64,000 nt of DNA from Vibrio sp. BS-M-Sm-2 (GCF_041504345.1 NZ_CP167894.1:2728001-2792000); one strand, 5' to 3'; numbered from the stretch's first letter, positions 20,769 to 29,738 are shown. Made by a program: numbers and translations. The notes: generated from the sequence alone by a model not told the origin.

Positions 20769-21837
20769 AATGGTCAGTCGTTGGTATAAACGACGTTTCT
20801 CTGATCCACACGCTGTCAGTTTGGTTGCCATCATTCTATTCGGCTTTATTACCATCTATTTCTTTGGTCACTTGATCGCACCATTATTGGTTGCGATTGT
20901 GTTGGCTTACTTGCTTGAGTGGCCTGTGACTCAACTTCAACGATTGGGTGTTCCAAGAACGCCGTCGGTGATGTTGGTGATCTTAATGTTCTTTAGCGTG
21001 ATGCTATTGGCGATATTTGGTTTGGTGCCAACCATTTGGGAGCAAGTAGGCAACCTAATCAATGATATTCCAAGCATGTATGGCGGCTTACAGAAGTTCA
21101 TTGCGACGATACCTGAACGCTATCCTGAGCTAGCAAACTTACAAATTGTTGAATCTATTGTGTCTAACGCGAAAAATAAAGCTCTAGGCTTTGGTGAAAG
21201 TGTGGTGAAGGGCTCTTTAGCTTCTCTCGTTAGCTTGGCTACGCTTGCAGTTTACTTGATTCTAGTACCGCTGCTGATCTTCTTCTTACTAAAAGATAAA
21301 GAAGAGATGATTAGCATGGCGAGTGGTGTTCTTCCTCGAAACCGTCGTTTGGCGACCAAAGTATGGGTTGAGATGAACCAGCAAATATCGAATTACATTC
21401 GCGGTAAGGTCTTAGAGATTTTAATCGTTGGTGGTGTCAGCTATGTAACTTTCGCGATTCTGGATCTGCGTTATTCAGTATTGTTGGCTGTAGCGGTTGG
21501 CTTCTCGGTATTGATTCCTTATATCGGTGCGGCAGCTGTGACTGTTCCGGTGGCGATTGTTGGTCTGTTCCAGTGGGGATTAGAACCTCAGTTTTACTGG
21601 TTGCTTCTCGCTTACGGTATTATTCAAGCGCTAGATGGCAACGTGCTCGTTCCGGTTCTTTTCTCTGAAGCGGTGAACCTGCACCCTGTGGCCATTATTG
21701 TTGCTGTGTTAGTGTTTGGTGGACTGTGGGGATTCTGGGGGGTGTTCTTTGCTATCCCGTTGGCAACGCTAGTTAAGGCGGTTTGGAATGCCTTACCGAG
21801 TCACGCATTAGACGATGACCCTGAACATCAAAAGTAA
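20761..21837 (+). CDS. perM: PerM-like AI-2E-family transporter
   Basis: A 358-residue membrane protein with about eight hydrophobic segments and a soluble region (about 100-155) between the third and fourth, as in the AI-2E transporter (DUF20) family. Typical stretches are LLIFFLLKDKEEM, YIRGKVLEILIVGG, LIPYIGAAAVTVPVA and LHPVAIIVAVLVFGGLWG. The substrate is not known. In vibrios the order bepA-tusA-perM-bcp-gcvR is usual; here bcp is interrupted. Confidence 0.85.
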   Translation: MLEMVSRWYKRRFSDPHAVSLVAIILFGFITIYFFGHLIAPLLVAIVLAYLLEWPVTQLQRLGVPRTPSVMLVILMFFSVMLLAIFGLVPTIWEQVGNLINDIPSMYGGLQKFIATIPERYPELANLQIVESIVSNAKNKALGFGESVVKGSLASLVSLATLAVYLILVPLLIFFLLKDKEEMISMASGVLPRNRRLATKVWVEMNQQISNYIRGKVLEILIVGGVSYVTFAILDLRYSVLLAVAVGFSVLIPYIGAAAVTVPVAIVGLFQWGLEPQFYWLLLAYGIIQALDGNVLVPVLFSEAVNLHPVAIIVAVLVFGGLWGFWGVFFAIPLATLVKAVWNALPSHALDDDPEHQK

Positions 21838-21852
21838 TTGAACTTGTTATAG

Positions 21853-21888
21853 AAAAAGGCCGAACATTCATGATGTTCGGCCTTTTTT
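21853..21888. terminator. Terminator after perM
   Basis: Inverted repeat AAAAGGCCGAACAT / ATGTTCGGCCTTTT with a 5-base loop and T run. It lies between perM and the convergent 3' remnant of bcp. Confidence 0.9.
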
Positions 21889-21961
21889 CGCTTAGCTTAA
21901 TGAGTGTTGCTCTTGGCTTAGAGAGTGATGAATCTAAGGCATTAACTCACTCAAATCGCCT

Positions 21962-22099
21962 TTAAGCTTCTTGATTGAAGTAATCTAGAACCACTTCGTG
22001 GTGAGTCTTAGTCTTGAACTTGTTGAAGACGTGCTCAATCTGACCTTCTTCGTCAATTAGAAAGCTAATGCGGTGCAGGCCATCGTAAACCTTGCCCAT
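21962..22099 (-). pseudogene. bcp: 3' fragment of the host bcp gene (split by the island)
   Basis: The last 45 codons of a Bcp-type peroxiredoxin, reading MGKVYDGLHRISFLIDEE and ending HHEVVLDYFNQEA-stop. The first 111 codons of the same gene lie 17.6 kb away at 39671-40024 on the same strand; joining them at EKKF | MGKV gives a normal protein of about 156 residues. The fragment lacks the catalytic cysteine. Between it and the island end lie six bases that do not fit the expected bcp codons. Confidence 0.92.
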
Positions 22100-22105
22100 G
22101 ATGCG

Positions 22106-22129
22106 TTACCCTTGGAAATTTCATGAGAC
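22106..22129 (+). repeat. Left terminal inverted repeat of the island
   Basis: TTACCCTTGGAAATTTCATG and following bases. The reverse complement of the right end reads TTACCCTTAGAAAATTTCAA and on, identical apart from one substitution and two single-base insertions over about 22 bases. Confidence 0.8.
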
Positions 22130-22869
22130 AAAAAATTTGACGATTATTGACAAACTCTATCTTTAACAGTGAGTTAGGTTAATAATTTCTCTTTTTGAAC
22201 CTCAATTATAGCAGTTGTCATAATTTTTTGTAAATCGGGCTGATTTTGACACTTTTCAAAGCGCAAACTTGTCATAAAACTAAGGCGTTGCTATAAGTTG
22301 ATAGTCATTACGATGGGATCGCTTGGTGATCACATATACACTTGTTCCAAAGTTTGGTTCTGTGAAACGTTTTTGGACATAAATCATTTAGACCAAGCAG
22401 ACTAAATACCATTCACTGCATTAGTTTATCTATCTCACTAGACATTGCCTTGGATGAATAAGCATGCAAGAGATAAGGATTCGACACATTTCTTTTTACT
22501 TCGCTAAGGCTGAAGTCTCACCCTTTAAGCAGCACTAAGTTGCCGTCAACTTACGTTTTTCAAGTAACGCCACTGCGAGTTTGTTCGCTTTCATATACTT
22601 AACGTCTTCAACGAACCCTTTGGAAAGTTAACTCATATTAGGTTTATCCGATCCACCCGGAAAGTCATGACATAGTTCAGGTATAGCACTATGAAGATAT
22701 CTAGCTACCCGCTATAACTAAACTCGAAGATAGCTCATCTGTATGCTCGTAATGTCATGAATAAAGATGAGTTTTCTGGATAGCATCCGTTGAAAAACAA
22801 TGCACCTATCACCATATGATATCTAGAATATTGCTATTCTTCAGTGACTAAATCTAGAAGCGGATAACC
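22130..22869. other. Left non-coding end of the island
   Basis: 740 bases without an intact gene. TTGTCAT-type repeats occur at 22215-22223 and 22269-22280, resembling motifs at the right end. On the minus strand 22535-22627 reads as about 30 codons ending KANKLAVALLEKRKLTAT-stop, possibly the tail of a lost gene. Three copies of (AT)ATCTAG lie at 22697, 22819 and 22851 ahead of the cargo operon. The promoter of that operon must be here, but I cannot place it with confidence. Confidence 0.5.
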
Positions 22870-24168
22870 ATGACGGAAAAAGAAAAAATAGATGTCCTTA
22901 TTGTATGCGCATTAAAGGATGAATTTGAGCAAGTCTTACAAATCAAGGACGGTATCGATAGTACTGGTTGGATAGAGAGAACTTTATCAAGCGGGAGATT
23001 AGTTGCTGATGCTCGTTTTGCAGGTAAAGACAATGCAATAATATCTATTCGAGTTACTTGGTCTTCATATATGGGGCGAGAAGAAGCAAGTGCTCTAGTT
23101 CATAGCATGCTTTCCGAGGCCGACTTTAAATGCATTGCAATGACGGGTATATGTGCAGGCCGAAGAGGAAAAACCTCCCTTGGCGATGTTATTTTTGCTG
23201 AAAGACTTTGGTCTTATGATGCAGGTAAGCTCATTAAAGAAGGTGATATCGAGGTATTTCAAGGTGATATGCTTCAATACCGCCCTGACACAGAAATTGT
23301 TCAAAGAATGCAAAACCTCTCTGTAGATTTATCCGCTTGGCCGATATCTAGGCCTAAGTACCCACTCGAAAACCAAGAGAACTGGGTATTACAGTGTTTA
23401 GCAAATCAAATTAAACCATTTGAACATGACGAATTTGATACCAAATGCGCAGATTGGCAGTCTGTGTTAGCCCGATTATTAAAGAAAAAATTAGTGACTA
23501 AGGAACTTACTTTAACTGACAGTGGGATCGAGAAAGCCACTGAGTTGAATCTATGGCACCCGAAAGGGTTACCTGAGCCTGAGCCATTTAGAATTCATGT
23601 CGCTCCTATAGCAACTGGGGCTGCTGTTGTTGAGGATTCAGGCTTGTTTTCAAGGCTTTCTCATTCTATGCGTAAAGTTCTTGGTGTTGATATGGAAGCA
23701 AGTGCATTAGGTGCTTTAGGTAATATAAATCGAATTCCTGTAATTGTAGTAAAAGCAGTTTCTGATTTTGGTGACACATTTAAGGATGATCAGTACAGGC
23801 ACTTTGCTTCTCAAGCATCCGCTCAGTGCATGTTGAAGTTTCTTCGAGACAATACAGATATGTTTACTCACCACCAGGAAGTCGAGTTGATGAATGTTTC
23901 AACTGATGACCTAATTGTTTTTTTAGCAGAAGAGTACCCTGATATTTCAGATGCTAGGGCTCTTTGGAAGAGAGCTGGCGGGCGAAACAGTGATATTGCG
24001 AGCAACTCAAGACCAAAAGATATGTGGTTGAATATTTGGCAAAAATCAGTCAACGGTGCAGCGGTGAAACCAACTGACCTGTTGAATACTGTTGCTCATG
24101 ACTATCCTGAAAGCGATTTAATTAAAAGCTTTTTAACTCATTTATCCGTCAACGAAAAACTGTACTAA
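22870..24168 (+). CDS. Phosphorylase-superfamily nucleosidase fused to an effector-associated domain (EAD1-like)
   Basis: Residues about 6-330 form a purine-nucleoside-phosphorylase/MTAN-type fold: IDVLIVCALKDEFEQV, TGICAGRRGKTSLGDV, GVDMEASALGAL (Glu276 at the ribose-binding position) and VKAVSDFGD (Asp299 at the base-binding position). An insert at about 180-235 looks like a small winged helix (KKLVTKELTLTDSG). Residues about 342-428 contain LWKRAGGRNSD, shared with the C-terminus of the fifth gene of the operon, which marks a death-like adaptor domain of conflict systems. Related PNP-domain effectors (Detocs) cleave ATP during phage infection; a nucleotide-depleting effector role is inferred. 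First gene of a six-gene operon; 9 bases to the next. Confidence 0.8.
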   Translation: MTEKEKIDVLIVCALKDEFEQVLQIKDGIDSTGWIERTLSSGRLVADARFAGKDNAIISIRVTWSSYMGREEASALVHSMLSEADFKCIAMTGICAGRRGKTSLGDVIFAERLWSYDAGKLIKEGDIEVFQGDMLQYRPDTEIVQRMQNLSVDLSAWPISRPKYPLENQENWVLQCLANQIKPFEHDEFDTKCADWQSVLARLLKKKLVTKELTLTDSGIEKATELNLWHPKGLPEPEPFRIHVAPIATGAAVVEDSGLFSRLSHSMRKVLGVDMEASALGALGNINRIPVIVVKAVSDFGDTFKDDQYRHFASQASAQCMLKFLRDNTDMFTHHQEVELMNVSTDDLIVFLAEEYPDISDARALWKRAGGRNSDIASNSRPKDMWLNIWQKSVNGAAVKPTDLLNTVAHDYPESDLIKSFLTHLSVNEKLY

Positions 24169-24177
24169 GGAGCTACT

Positions 24178-25500
24178 ATGGATACAATTTTGGATTCATT
24201 TTTAGGTTTAGGGCTTATTGAGAGCATCGACGGTAATGATGAACGCTTTGCTAAAATCGAGCAAGCAGCTCAAAAGCTGGCTGAATATTATCGTGAAGAG
24301 CGTGACCAACTTATTCCGGCAATTCTATGTGGCTTAAACCCTAATGTTTCACTAGATGAGTTGCCCATAAACAAAGCAAAAGAGCTTCTTCAGAATGAGT
24401 GGAAGGCATTCTTAACCGCATATGCTGATGAACCAGTTAATCTATATAGATCAATTATTCTTGAAGCTTGCTCTCAAGTATCTGAAGAAGATAACAATGC
24501 TGCAATAATGTGGCTCACCGCTTGTGACATATTCCCTTTATTACGATGTGGAAAAGAAGAAAAAGTACTGCGAACCTTTTTGCAATCATTAGGGCGTACT
24601 GCTGAGCAGAATTCAATCGTTAGTGCGCCAGGTTTGTCATTTAGCAAAGAGAAAACAATTAAGCTAGATGAGCTACCAACTCCAGTCGTTAATAAAAAAG
24701 ATGTTGATGAAAATGATCTTCGCGAGCGTATAGGTGGAGCTGCTGGTCAAACTTATATCAATAAAGAAGGCCAAAATGTTCCGGGTATCAATCCCAATAG
24801 ATACGCCGCTCATCAGAACCCGCCCCATTGGGCCGGCGACTTTGCTGAAAGAATGTCTGAAATTATAACTTCAGAAATCGCACTTGTTGAAGAACAATCA
24901 ATTGCTAATAATAAGGCAATTGAGAATCTCAACTCGCTGAAGAAGTCCGTTGAAAAAGCCCTGAATGAGCAAAGGCTAGCCCTTCAAAGGCAGCAAAAAG
25001 CATTTTTAAATTTTCAAAGGCAGGAGCAAACGAGGCTAAATGTTTTATGGTGGGCTGAAGCTCTCTATTCAACATCTCAAAAAGAGAGCTATCGATCTCA
25101 CCCTCCTGAAATCGCAGCGGTTTTAATGCCGTATGATTTGCTCGAAGAAATACAACTACCGTCACCAGCTAGTGTTGTATACACATTAGCTGAGGCGGTA
25201 GGCAAATTACCTGAATGCAGTCATGACCGTAACTACAGTTTTTATGAAATTTTGACTGAAATTCGAAGCAAACGTTCGCGGCTAGATCCTTGTTGGTTAA
25301 AAACACTTACTTCTAGATCCGATGAGAAAAGCTCAAATATTGGGGGGATGGTTGTTCGAGCTTTAGTTGATGAGAATTGCGATTTGAATTCATTGATAGA
25401 GAAATCTTTTATTCCTCAGGACTGGTGTTGTAGCCTCCCCGAACTATCAAGAGCAATTTTTAGACAGGAACAGGCATACCGACTAGTTGCGGAGGTGTAG
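24178..25500 (+). CDS. GTPase-associated helical/coiled-coil protein (GASH-like)
   Basis: 440 residues, no signal or membrane segment. The N-terminal part (1-150) is helical and acidic. Residues about 225-285 form a long coiled coil (EEQSIANNKAIENLNSLKK onward, QRQQKAFLNFQRQEQ). This leads into LNVLWWAEALYSTSQKESYR, a pattern I associate with the GTPase-associated system helical (GASH) domain predicted in NTP-dependent conflict systems. Possibly an adaptor between GTPases and effectors. Good SD (AGGAG) and 2-base spacing to the next gene show operon membership. The family assignment is from memory and moderate. Confidence 0.6.
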   Translation: MDTILDSFLGLGLIESIDGNDERFAKIEQAAQKLAEYYREERDQLIPAILCGLNPNVSLDELPINKAKELLQNEWKAFLTAYADEPVNLYRSIILEACSQVSEEDNNAAIMWLTACDIFPLLRCGKEEKVLRTFLQSLGRTAEQNSIVSAPGLSFSKEKTIKLDELPTPVVNKKDVDENDLRERIGGAAGQTYINKEGQNVPGINPNRYAAHQNPPHWAGDFAERMSEIITSEIALVEEQSIANNKAIENLNSLKKSVEKALNEQRLALQRQQKAFLNFQRQEQTRLNVLWWAEALYSTSQKESYRSHPPEIAAVLMPYDLLEEIQLPSPASVVYTLAEAVGKLPECSHDRNYSFYEILTEIRSKRSRLDPCWLKTLTSRSDEKSSNIGGMVVRALVDENCDLNSLIEKSFIPQDWCCSLPELSRAIFRQEQAYRLVAEV

Positions 25501-25502
25501 GT

Positions 25503-26279
25503 ATGAGTCGGTGTTCAAATCCAAATTGCTTTGTACATGATGGCGATACTTGTTGTATGGGGGAGCTCAATCATGAAGATTGTCCTTCATGGAGCCACAA
25601 TAAGGCAACTGAGAGCAGTGACCTAGAAAGAAATGAAAACAATATTTCCTTTCGAGTACCTTGGTCATCTTCAGCTCTAGGGAGCTCAGATTTATCGCGT
25701 CTGTATCAACAAGGCCCATCAATTTTTATTGGATTGCTTGGTGCCCAAAATACAGGAAAAACGACTTTTCTAGCTGCGAATTATTTGCAATTACTGTCAG
25801 GTGAAAAGTACAACAATTTTGAGTTTTGTGGCTCTCAAACTCTTGGTGCATGGGAATCAATAGCATCATGGGCTCGAATTAACAATGAGAAGCAATTGCC
25901 ATCATTTCCACCTCATACTCCACGTGGGGTGGATCGAACGCCAGGCATTCTTCATCTCATCTTACAAGACTCCAATGATAAGATTAAGAACATCTTTCTT
26001 ACGGACGCTCCTGGTGAGTGGTTTACAAGGTGGTCTATTGATGTCGACGCTATCGATGCCGCAGGAGCAAAATGGACAGCCTCGCAGAGTGATGCCTTCT
26101 TAATATTTGCTGATTGTGAAAAGCTTGCTGGAGAAGAACGCAGTGTGGCAAGGAGAGAGCTGCGGACAATTATCGAACGCTTAGGTGAATCTGTCGGTTC
26201 TAGGCCAACAGTGCTTGTTTGGGCAAAAAGTGACAAACAACCTACAGAGGGAATAAAAAAGCAATTCAAAGAGCTTTAG
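25503..26279 (+). CDS. P-loop GTPase 1 of the conflict operon; ends early in frame, continues in -1 frame
   Basis: A Cys-rich N-terminus (Cys4, Cys9, Cys17, Cys18, Cys27) could bind zinc. The GTPase core follows: Walker A GAQNTGKT (80-87), G3-like TDAPGEW (Asp168), and AKSD (241-244) as a G4-like motif. The zero frame stops 14 residues after AKSD at 26277-26279, which removes the last part of the GTPase fold. The -1 frame is open and coding-like from there to 26461, and an A_AAA_AAG heptamer at 26255-26261 is in exact phase to join them, giving a 319-residue product. Either programmed -1 frameshifting or a lost A in the run explains this. Probable DO-GTPase1-type protein. Confidence 0.82.
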   Translation: MSRCSNPNCFVHDGDTCCMGELNHEDCPSWSHNKATESSDLERNENNISFRVPWSSSALGSSDLSRLYQQGPSIFIGLLGAQNTGKTTFLAANYLQLLSGEKYNNFEFCGSQTLGAWESIASWARINNEKQLPSFPPHTPRGVDRTPGILHLILQDSNDKIKNIFLTDAPGEWFTRWSIDVDAIDAAGAKWTASQSDAFLIFADCEKLAGEERSVARRELRTIIERLGESVGSRPTVLVWAKSDKQPTEGIKKQFKEL

Positions 26280-26461
26280 AAAGCAATATTCCCCATGCCA
26301 AAGAGTTTGAAGTAACAGTGGAAGATCCTGCCTCTTTCACAATAGCGTTAGAATCAATCTTAAATGAGGCTTGGATACCTAGGTTTTGCGAACCTATCAC
26401 GGAACCTATTGTAGGGAACACTTCATTTCTCGCTTTTAGGGGGCACCATGAAAAATTCTGA
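26255..26461 (+). other. Slippery heptamer and -1-frame extension of GTPase 1
   Basis: The zero-frame codons are ATA AAA AAG, so the heptamer A_AAA_AAG sits in the correct phase for -1 slippage, as in E. coli dnaX and many IS elements. After the slip the frame reads GCA ATT CAA onward for 66 codons (AIQRALESNIPHAKEFEVTV, then DPASFTIALESILNEAWIP) to TGA at 26459-26461, overlapping the ATG of the next gene (26448) by 14 bases. A purine-rich GAGGG lies 3 bases before the heptamer, closer than in dnaX. A weak 4-bp hairpin (GCTT/AAGC) lies about 10 bases downstream and includes the zero-frame stop. Confidence 0.7.
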
Positions 26462-27296
26462 AATACTGCTTCTTGGTGGCCCTAATAGTGGTAAGACACA
26501 CTATGCAGGGCAACTCTTTGGGCGACTAAAACGACGTCCAGGTAAGTTAAAAATCAGGACTGGTGATGGTGCGTCAGTTAATTTAAGTGCTTTAGAAGAT
26601 GTACTAACCCAGTTGGAAGACGGCAATGCAGCTGAGCACACTCACGCCGATCAGTACTCCGAAATACTATTCCCGTTAATTGATAGCAACCAGGCAACAA
26701 TTGATCTGTACTGGCCTGATTACGGTGGCGAGCAATTATCTCAGGTTTTTAAGCAGCGAGAGATCTCTTCAGATTGGCGTAGAAGGTTACAAAGTACAGA
26801 TGGGTGGTTAGTATTTATTCGCCTTAGTGGAGAGAAAACTTACCCTGACGCTTTGTCAAAGCTAACTTCTATACCAACTAACACACCAGGTGAAACTACA
26901 AGACCTGAAATTTGGGATGCTAACGTATATTGGATAGAACTTCTTCAGATGTTGTGTCACGTGGCTGGCTTAAATCTAAGCTCTAAGGAAAATAAGCCTC
27001 CGTTAGCCATAGTATTATCTTGTTTTGATGAAGTAATCGAAGAAGGTCAAGTGCCTTCAGAAGCATTGAAAAGTAAATTACCGTTATTCTATTCGTTTAT
27101 CCAAGCAACTTGGCCGGAAAAGATGACATCTATATGGGGGGTGTCTTCCTTAGGTAAGACCCTTCAACCCAATAGCAATGATGATGACTTCATCGATGAG
27201 GGCCCAGAATATCAGGGCTGGGTAATTGCTCCTGAGCAGAGTAACAAGGATTCTGACTTAACAGCTCCACTCTCTTGGATACTAGATAATATATGA
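26448..27296 (+). CDS. P-loop GTPase 2 of the conflict operon
   Basis: 282 residues, one-domain P-loop NTPase. Walker A is GGPNSGKT (10-17), G3-like WPDYGGEQ (Asp91), and a G4-like position VLSCFDE (191-195) instead of classical NKxD. It is clearly different from GTPase 1; paired unlike GTPases are the hallmark of the double-GTPase (DO-GTPase) conflict systems. Its start overlaps the -1-frame end of GTPase 1 by 14 bases and its end overlaps the following gene by 4 bases (ATGA), so the three are translationally coupled. Confidence 0.8.
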   Translation: MKNSEILLLGGPNSGKTHYAGQLFGRLKRRPGKLKIRTGDGASVNLSALEDVLTQLEDGNAAEHTHADQYSEILFPLIDSNQATIDLYWPDYGGEQLSQVFKQREISSDWRRRLQSTDGWLVFIRLSGEKTYPDALSKLTSIPTNTPGETTRPEIWDANVYWIELLQMLCHVAGLNLSSKENKPPLAIVLSCFDEVIEEGQVPSEALKSKLPLFYSFIQATWPEKMTSIWGVSSLGKTLQPNSNDDDFIDEGPEYQGWVIAPEQSNKDSDLTAPLSWILDNI

Positions 27297-29722
27297 TGAC
27301 GAAACCACTAAAAGCTATTTATGGTTGCAGTAACAATAGTCATGATTTGCTATTCTGGGAGGGAGATTCTCCCCTTCCTCCTGAGTTACTTGGCTTGACT
27401 GACAAACCTGGAGGATACGTTACCCCTAAAGAAAAATGGTGGCCAGCAATCAACTGTGGACCTGTTGGTAACTGGTGGGCGTTATGGAGTATTGAGCCTG
27501 ACTTGGATGCGCCGCGCAGTGGTATGGTAAAAAGTACGGTTTTACTTTGGGAGTTGGACAAGATATCTCAAGTACACTGTCTTGAAGAATTTATTTATCA
27601 ATTAGTTAACCATAAAGAGTATAAGCAGCCTTATTCCAGCTTGTTGCAAAATGTCGCAAACAAACTGATTTGTAGCGATAACATCCTAGTTATAGAAGCG
27701 GACGAAACCTTACCCTTCTTAATCGCTCACCTATGGGAGAAATTGTGGGGAGAAGCACGAAAAGAATTTTCTGTTAGAAGCGCATTCACACCGCCTCAAT
27801 CATTAGTACGTGCTAAGTTGCCTACATTTTACTATGTTCCCGCATCAGTATTGAATCAATGGTATCTGCCTAACGTATCCTTAATTAATAGTACAACAAC
27901 CATTGAAACCTCTCGAGCAACTAACTACCTGATTAATCGAGCCGAAAATGATTCGTTATTTTGTCAACTACTGTTTAACTGTTGCGAGTTAACGGGCGAT
28001 TTGAAAGTATTGAATAAGTTAGGAAGAGCCGCTGACAACATTGATCAGTTCAGAGAAAATTCCACTTTGACTAATGCTATCGTAGCGCTTCGAACTTTGA
28101 TCGCTTGCTCTCCATCACCAGATAAAGCTAAAGATATAAAAAATGAGCTTTTGAGTTCAATTAAGATGCTAATGGTTAGTAAAGGCGACGCTTCTGATAT
28201 TTTGACTATGTGCAATTTATCAAGTGATGCTGTTCCTAAAGGAGCTATGCCGGAAGTAGAACTATCAAATTGGATAAAGAACAACTTAGTAACTCTTAGT
28301 CACGAAGACCTTAACAAGTACTTTGAAAGAGCGTTGCCTGATAAATCAACGCAGTGGTGGTCACAGTCAGTAGTCAATGGGATCGGCACACTAGTTAATC
28401 AACCCGAAACCAGTGAACATATATTGTTCTGGCTTTCAATAGTCAACTTTCAAAGAACTTTCTTACGGCTATCTTCTGTACCACAAGATCTTGAGCAAAT
28501 GTTGTTTGAATGCGCGAAAGCGAGTGACATGACAGTAGATAACTTCATGGCGCTAGAGCAGTTTTCTATTTCTCAGAAGTGGGCAAAGCTACATGCTTGG
28601 ACTGTTTTTAACCTATATGATGAAGAGCAGGTTTACAATAAACAACGCAATTCCATGCCTAATTGGATAGAAGGTTTACCATTCATAGCTCAAAGTTTGT
28701 CCCACAGGCATGCAATTAATCTACTCAGGGATAGTGCTTTTTCTCCATTCGTTGATTTATTAGCTGAACGATCCCTAAAAGAGCCAACTCTTCTCAACTA
28801 CATTGACATTGCAGAAGAGAATGCGTTTCAAATGTGGCAAAAACAGTTAGACATAGGTGGGGTTTTTTACCCTCCAAACATAGAAACAGAGACTTTTCTA
28901 GCAAAGCTCTGTGGTTGTCTTCAAACTAATATTTTACCTGGGATTTTTGAGCGAATATCTAAGGAAATTTCGGAGTATCTATTATCAAGTACAGATAGAG
29001 TTAAGGTTTGGTCTCAGCTCGACGCAACAAGAAGTAATATTCTAGCAAAAGATATGACTAAAAAAGTTGTGACTACCCCTCAGGCTTTACAGCACTTAAG
29101 TGACGCCGAACCTTATCTTATCAATGAGCTTAAAGCCCACATGACTGGGAATTATATCGAACCTGCTTTTATTCTCTCGTACTTATCACAATCGATTTCT
29201 CACCGGGAAGAAGATGTTTTACGTTGGGTTAAGAAAGTTCACTCTAGAACTTCTAGTGCTCATGCCCATATGCTTGGGAATATAATATTAGAAAAGCGCT
29301 GGAAAAACGTTGCGAATGGCTTATACCAAAGTAGTTATGGATGGCTGGCAGAAACCCCAAATTTTAAGTCAACAATAGAAACTTGTTCCGAACTTTTAAA
29401 TTCTACTAATAGGCTTTGGTATTCACTTTATACCGATACTTCAACTCAGCCTCACCAAAGTGAGATCATTAGGAAGTTTTCAGAAGTCAGCGCAGATCTT
29501 GCTTATGATAGGCTTGACTCAATTTGGCAGAAAGCTGGCGGCAGACCCAGTAGACTAAAAAGCCATGGAACAGAGTTAGATAAGTGGTTTCATGCTGCAA
29601 ACGAAGCAGAAAAAGGGGCTTTAAGCGGAGGTTTAATCGACTTATTAGAAGTATTAATCGAAGAATTTCCTAACAATAAGCAGTTACGCGAGATCAACTA
29701 TATTGTTTCAAATAGATATTAA
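27293..29722 (+). CDS. Large GTPase-associated protein (GAP1-like) with C-terminal effector-associated domain
   Basis: 809 residues. The N-terminal 120 residues (LKAIYGCSNNSHDLLFWEG, LTDKPGGYV, NWWALWSIEPDLDAPRSGMV) look like the N-terminal domain of GTPase-associated protein 1. The middle (about 130-720) is a long mostly helical region with no motif I recognise. The last 80 residues carry SIWQKAGGRPSRLK and LIDLLEVLIEEFPNN, homologous to the tail of the nucleosidase (22870-24168). A shared tail of this type is thought to bring effector and sensor together by homotypic contact. Likely the regulator or sensor of the system. It starts at ATG 27293 or 27296. Confidence 0.72.
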   Translation: MMTKPLKAIYGCSNNSHDLLFWEGDSPLPPELLGLTDKPGGYVTPKEKWWPAINCGPVGNWWALWSIEPDLDAPRSGMVKSTVLLWELDKISQVHCLEEFIYQLVNHKEYKQPYSSLLQNVANKLICSDNILVIEADETLPFLIAHLWEKLWGEARKEFSVRSAFTPPQSLVRAKLPTFYYVPASVLNQWYLPNVSLINSTTTIETSRATNYLINRAENDSLFCQLLFNCCELTGDLKVLNKLGRAADNIDQFRENSTLTNAIVALRTLIACSPSPDKAKDIKNELLSSIKMLMVSKGDASDILTMCNLSSDAVPKGAMPEVELSNWIKNNLVTLSHEDLNKYFERALPDKSTQWWSQSVVNGIGTLVNQPETSEHILFWLSIVNFQRTFLRLSSVPQDLEQMLFECAKASDMTVDNFMALEQFSISQKWAKLHAWTVFNLYDEEQVYNKQRNSMPNWIEGLPFIAQSLSHRHAINLLRDSAFSPFVDLLAERSLKEPTLLNYIDIAEENAFQMWQKQLDIGGVFYPPNIETETFLAKLCGCLQTNILPGIFERISKEISEYLLSSTDRVKVWSQLDATRSNILAKDMTKKVVTTPQALQHLSDAEPYLINELKAHMTGNYIEPAFILSYLSQSISHREEDVLRWVKKVHSRTSSAHAHMLGNIILEKRWKNVANGLYQSSYGWLAETPNFKSTIETCSELLNSTNRLWYSLYTDTSTQPHQSEIIRKFSEVSADLAYDRLDSIWQKAGGRPSRLKSHGTELDKWFHAANEAEKGALSGGLIDLLEVLIEEFPNNKQLREINYIVSNRY

Positions 29723-29738
29723 TCAGGTAGTGTGAAAA

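Noticed and set aside
22097..22099. ATG of the bcp 3' fragment as an independent gene start
   Set aside because: It is an internal Met codon of bcp; there is no ribosome site and the product would lack the active site.
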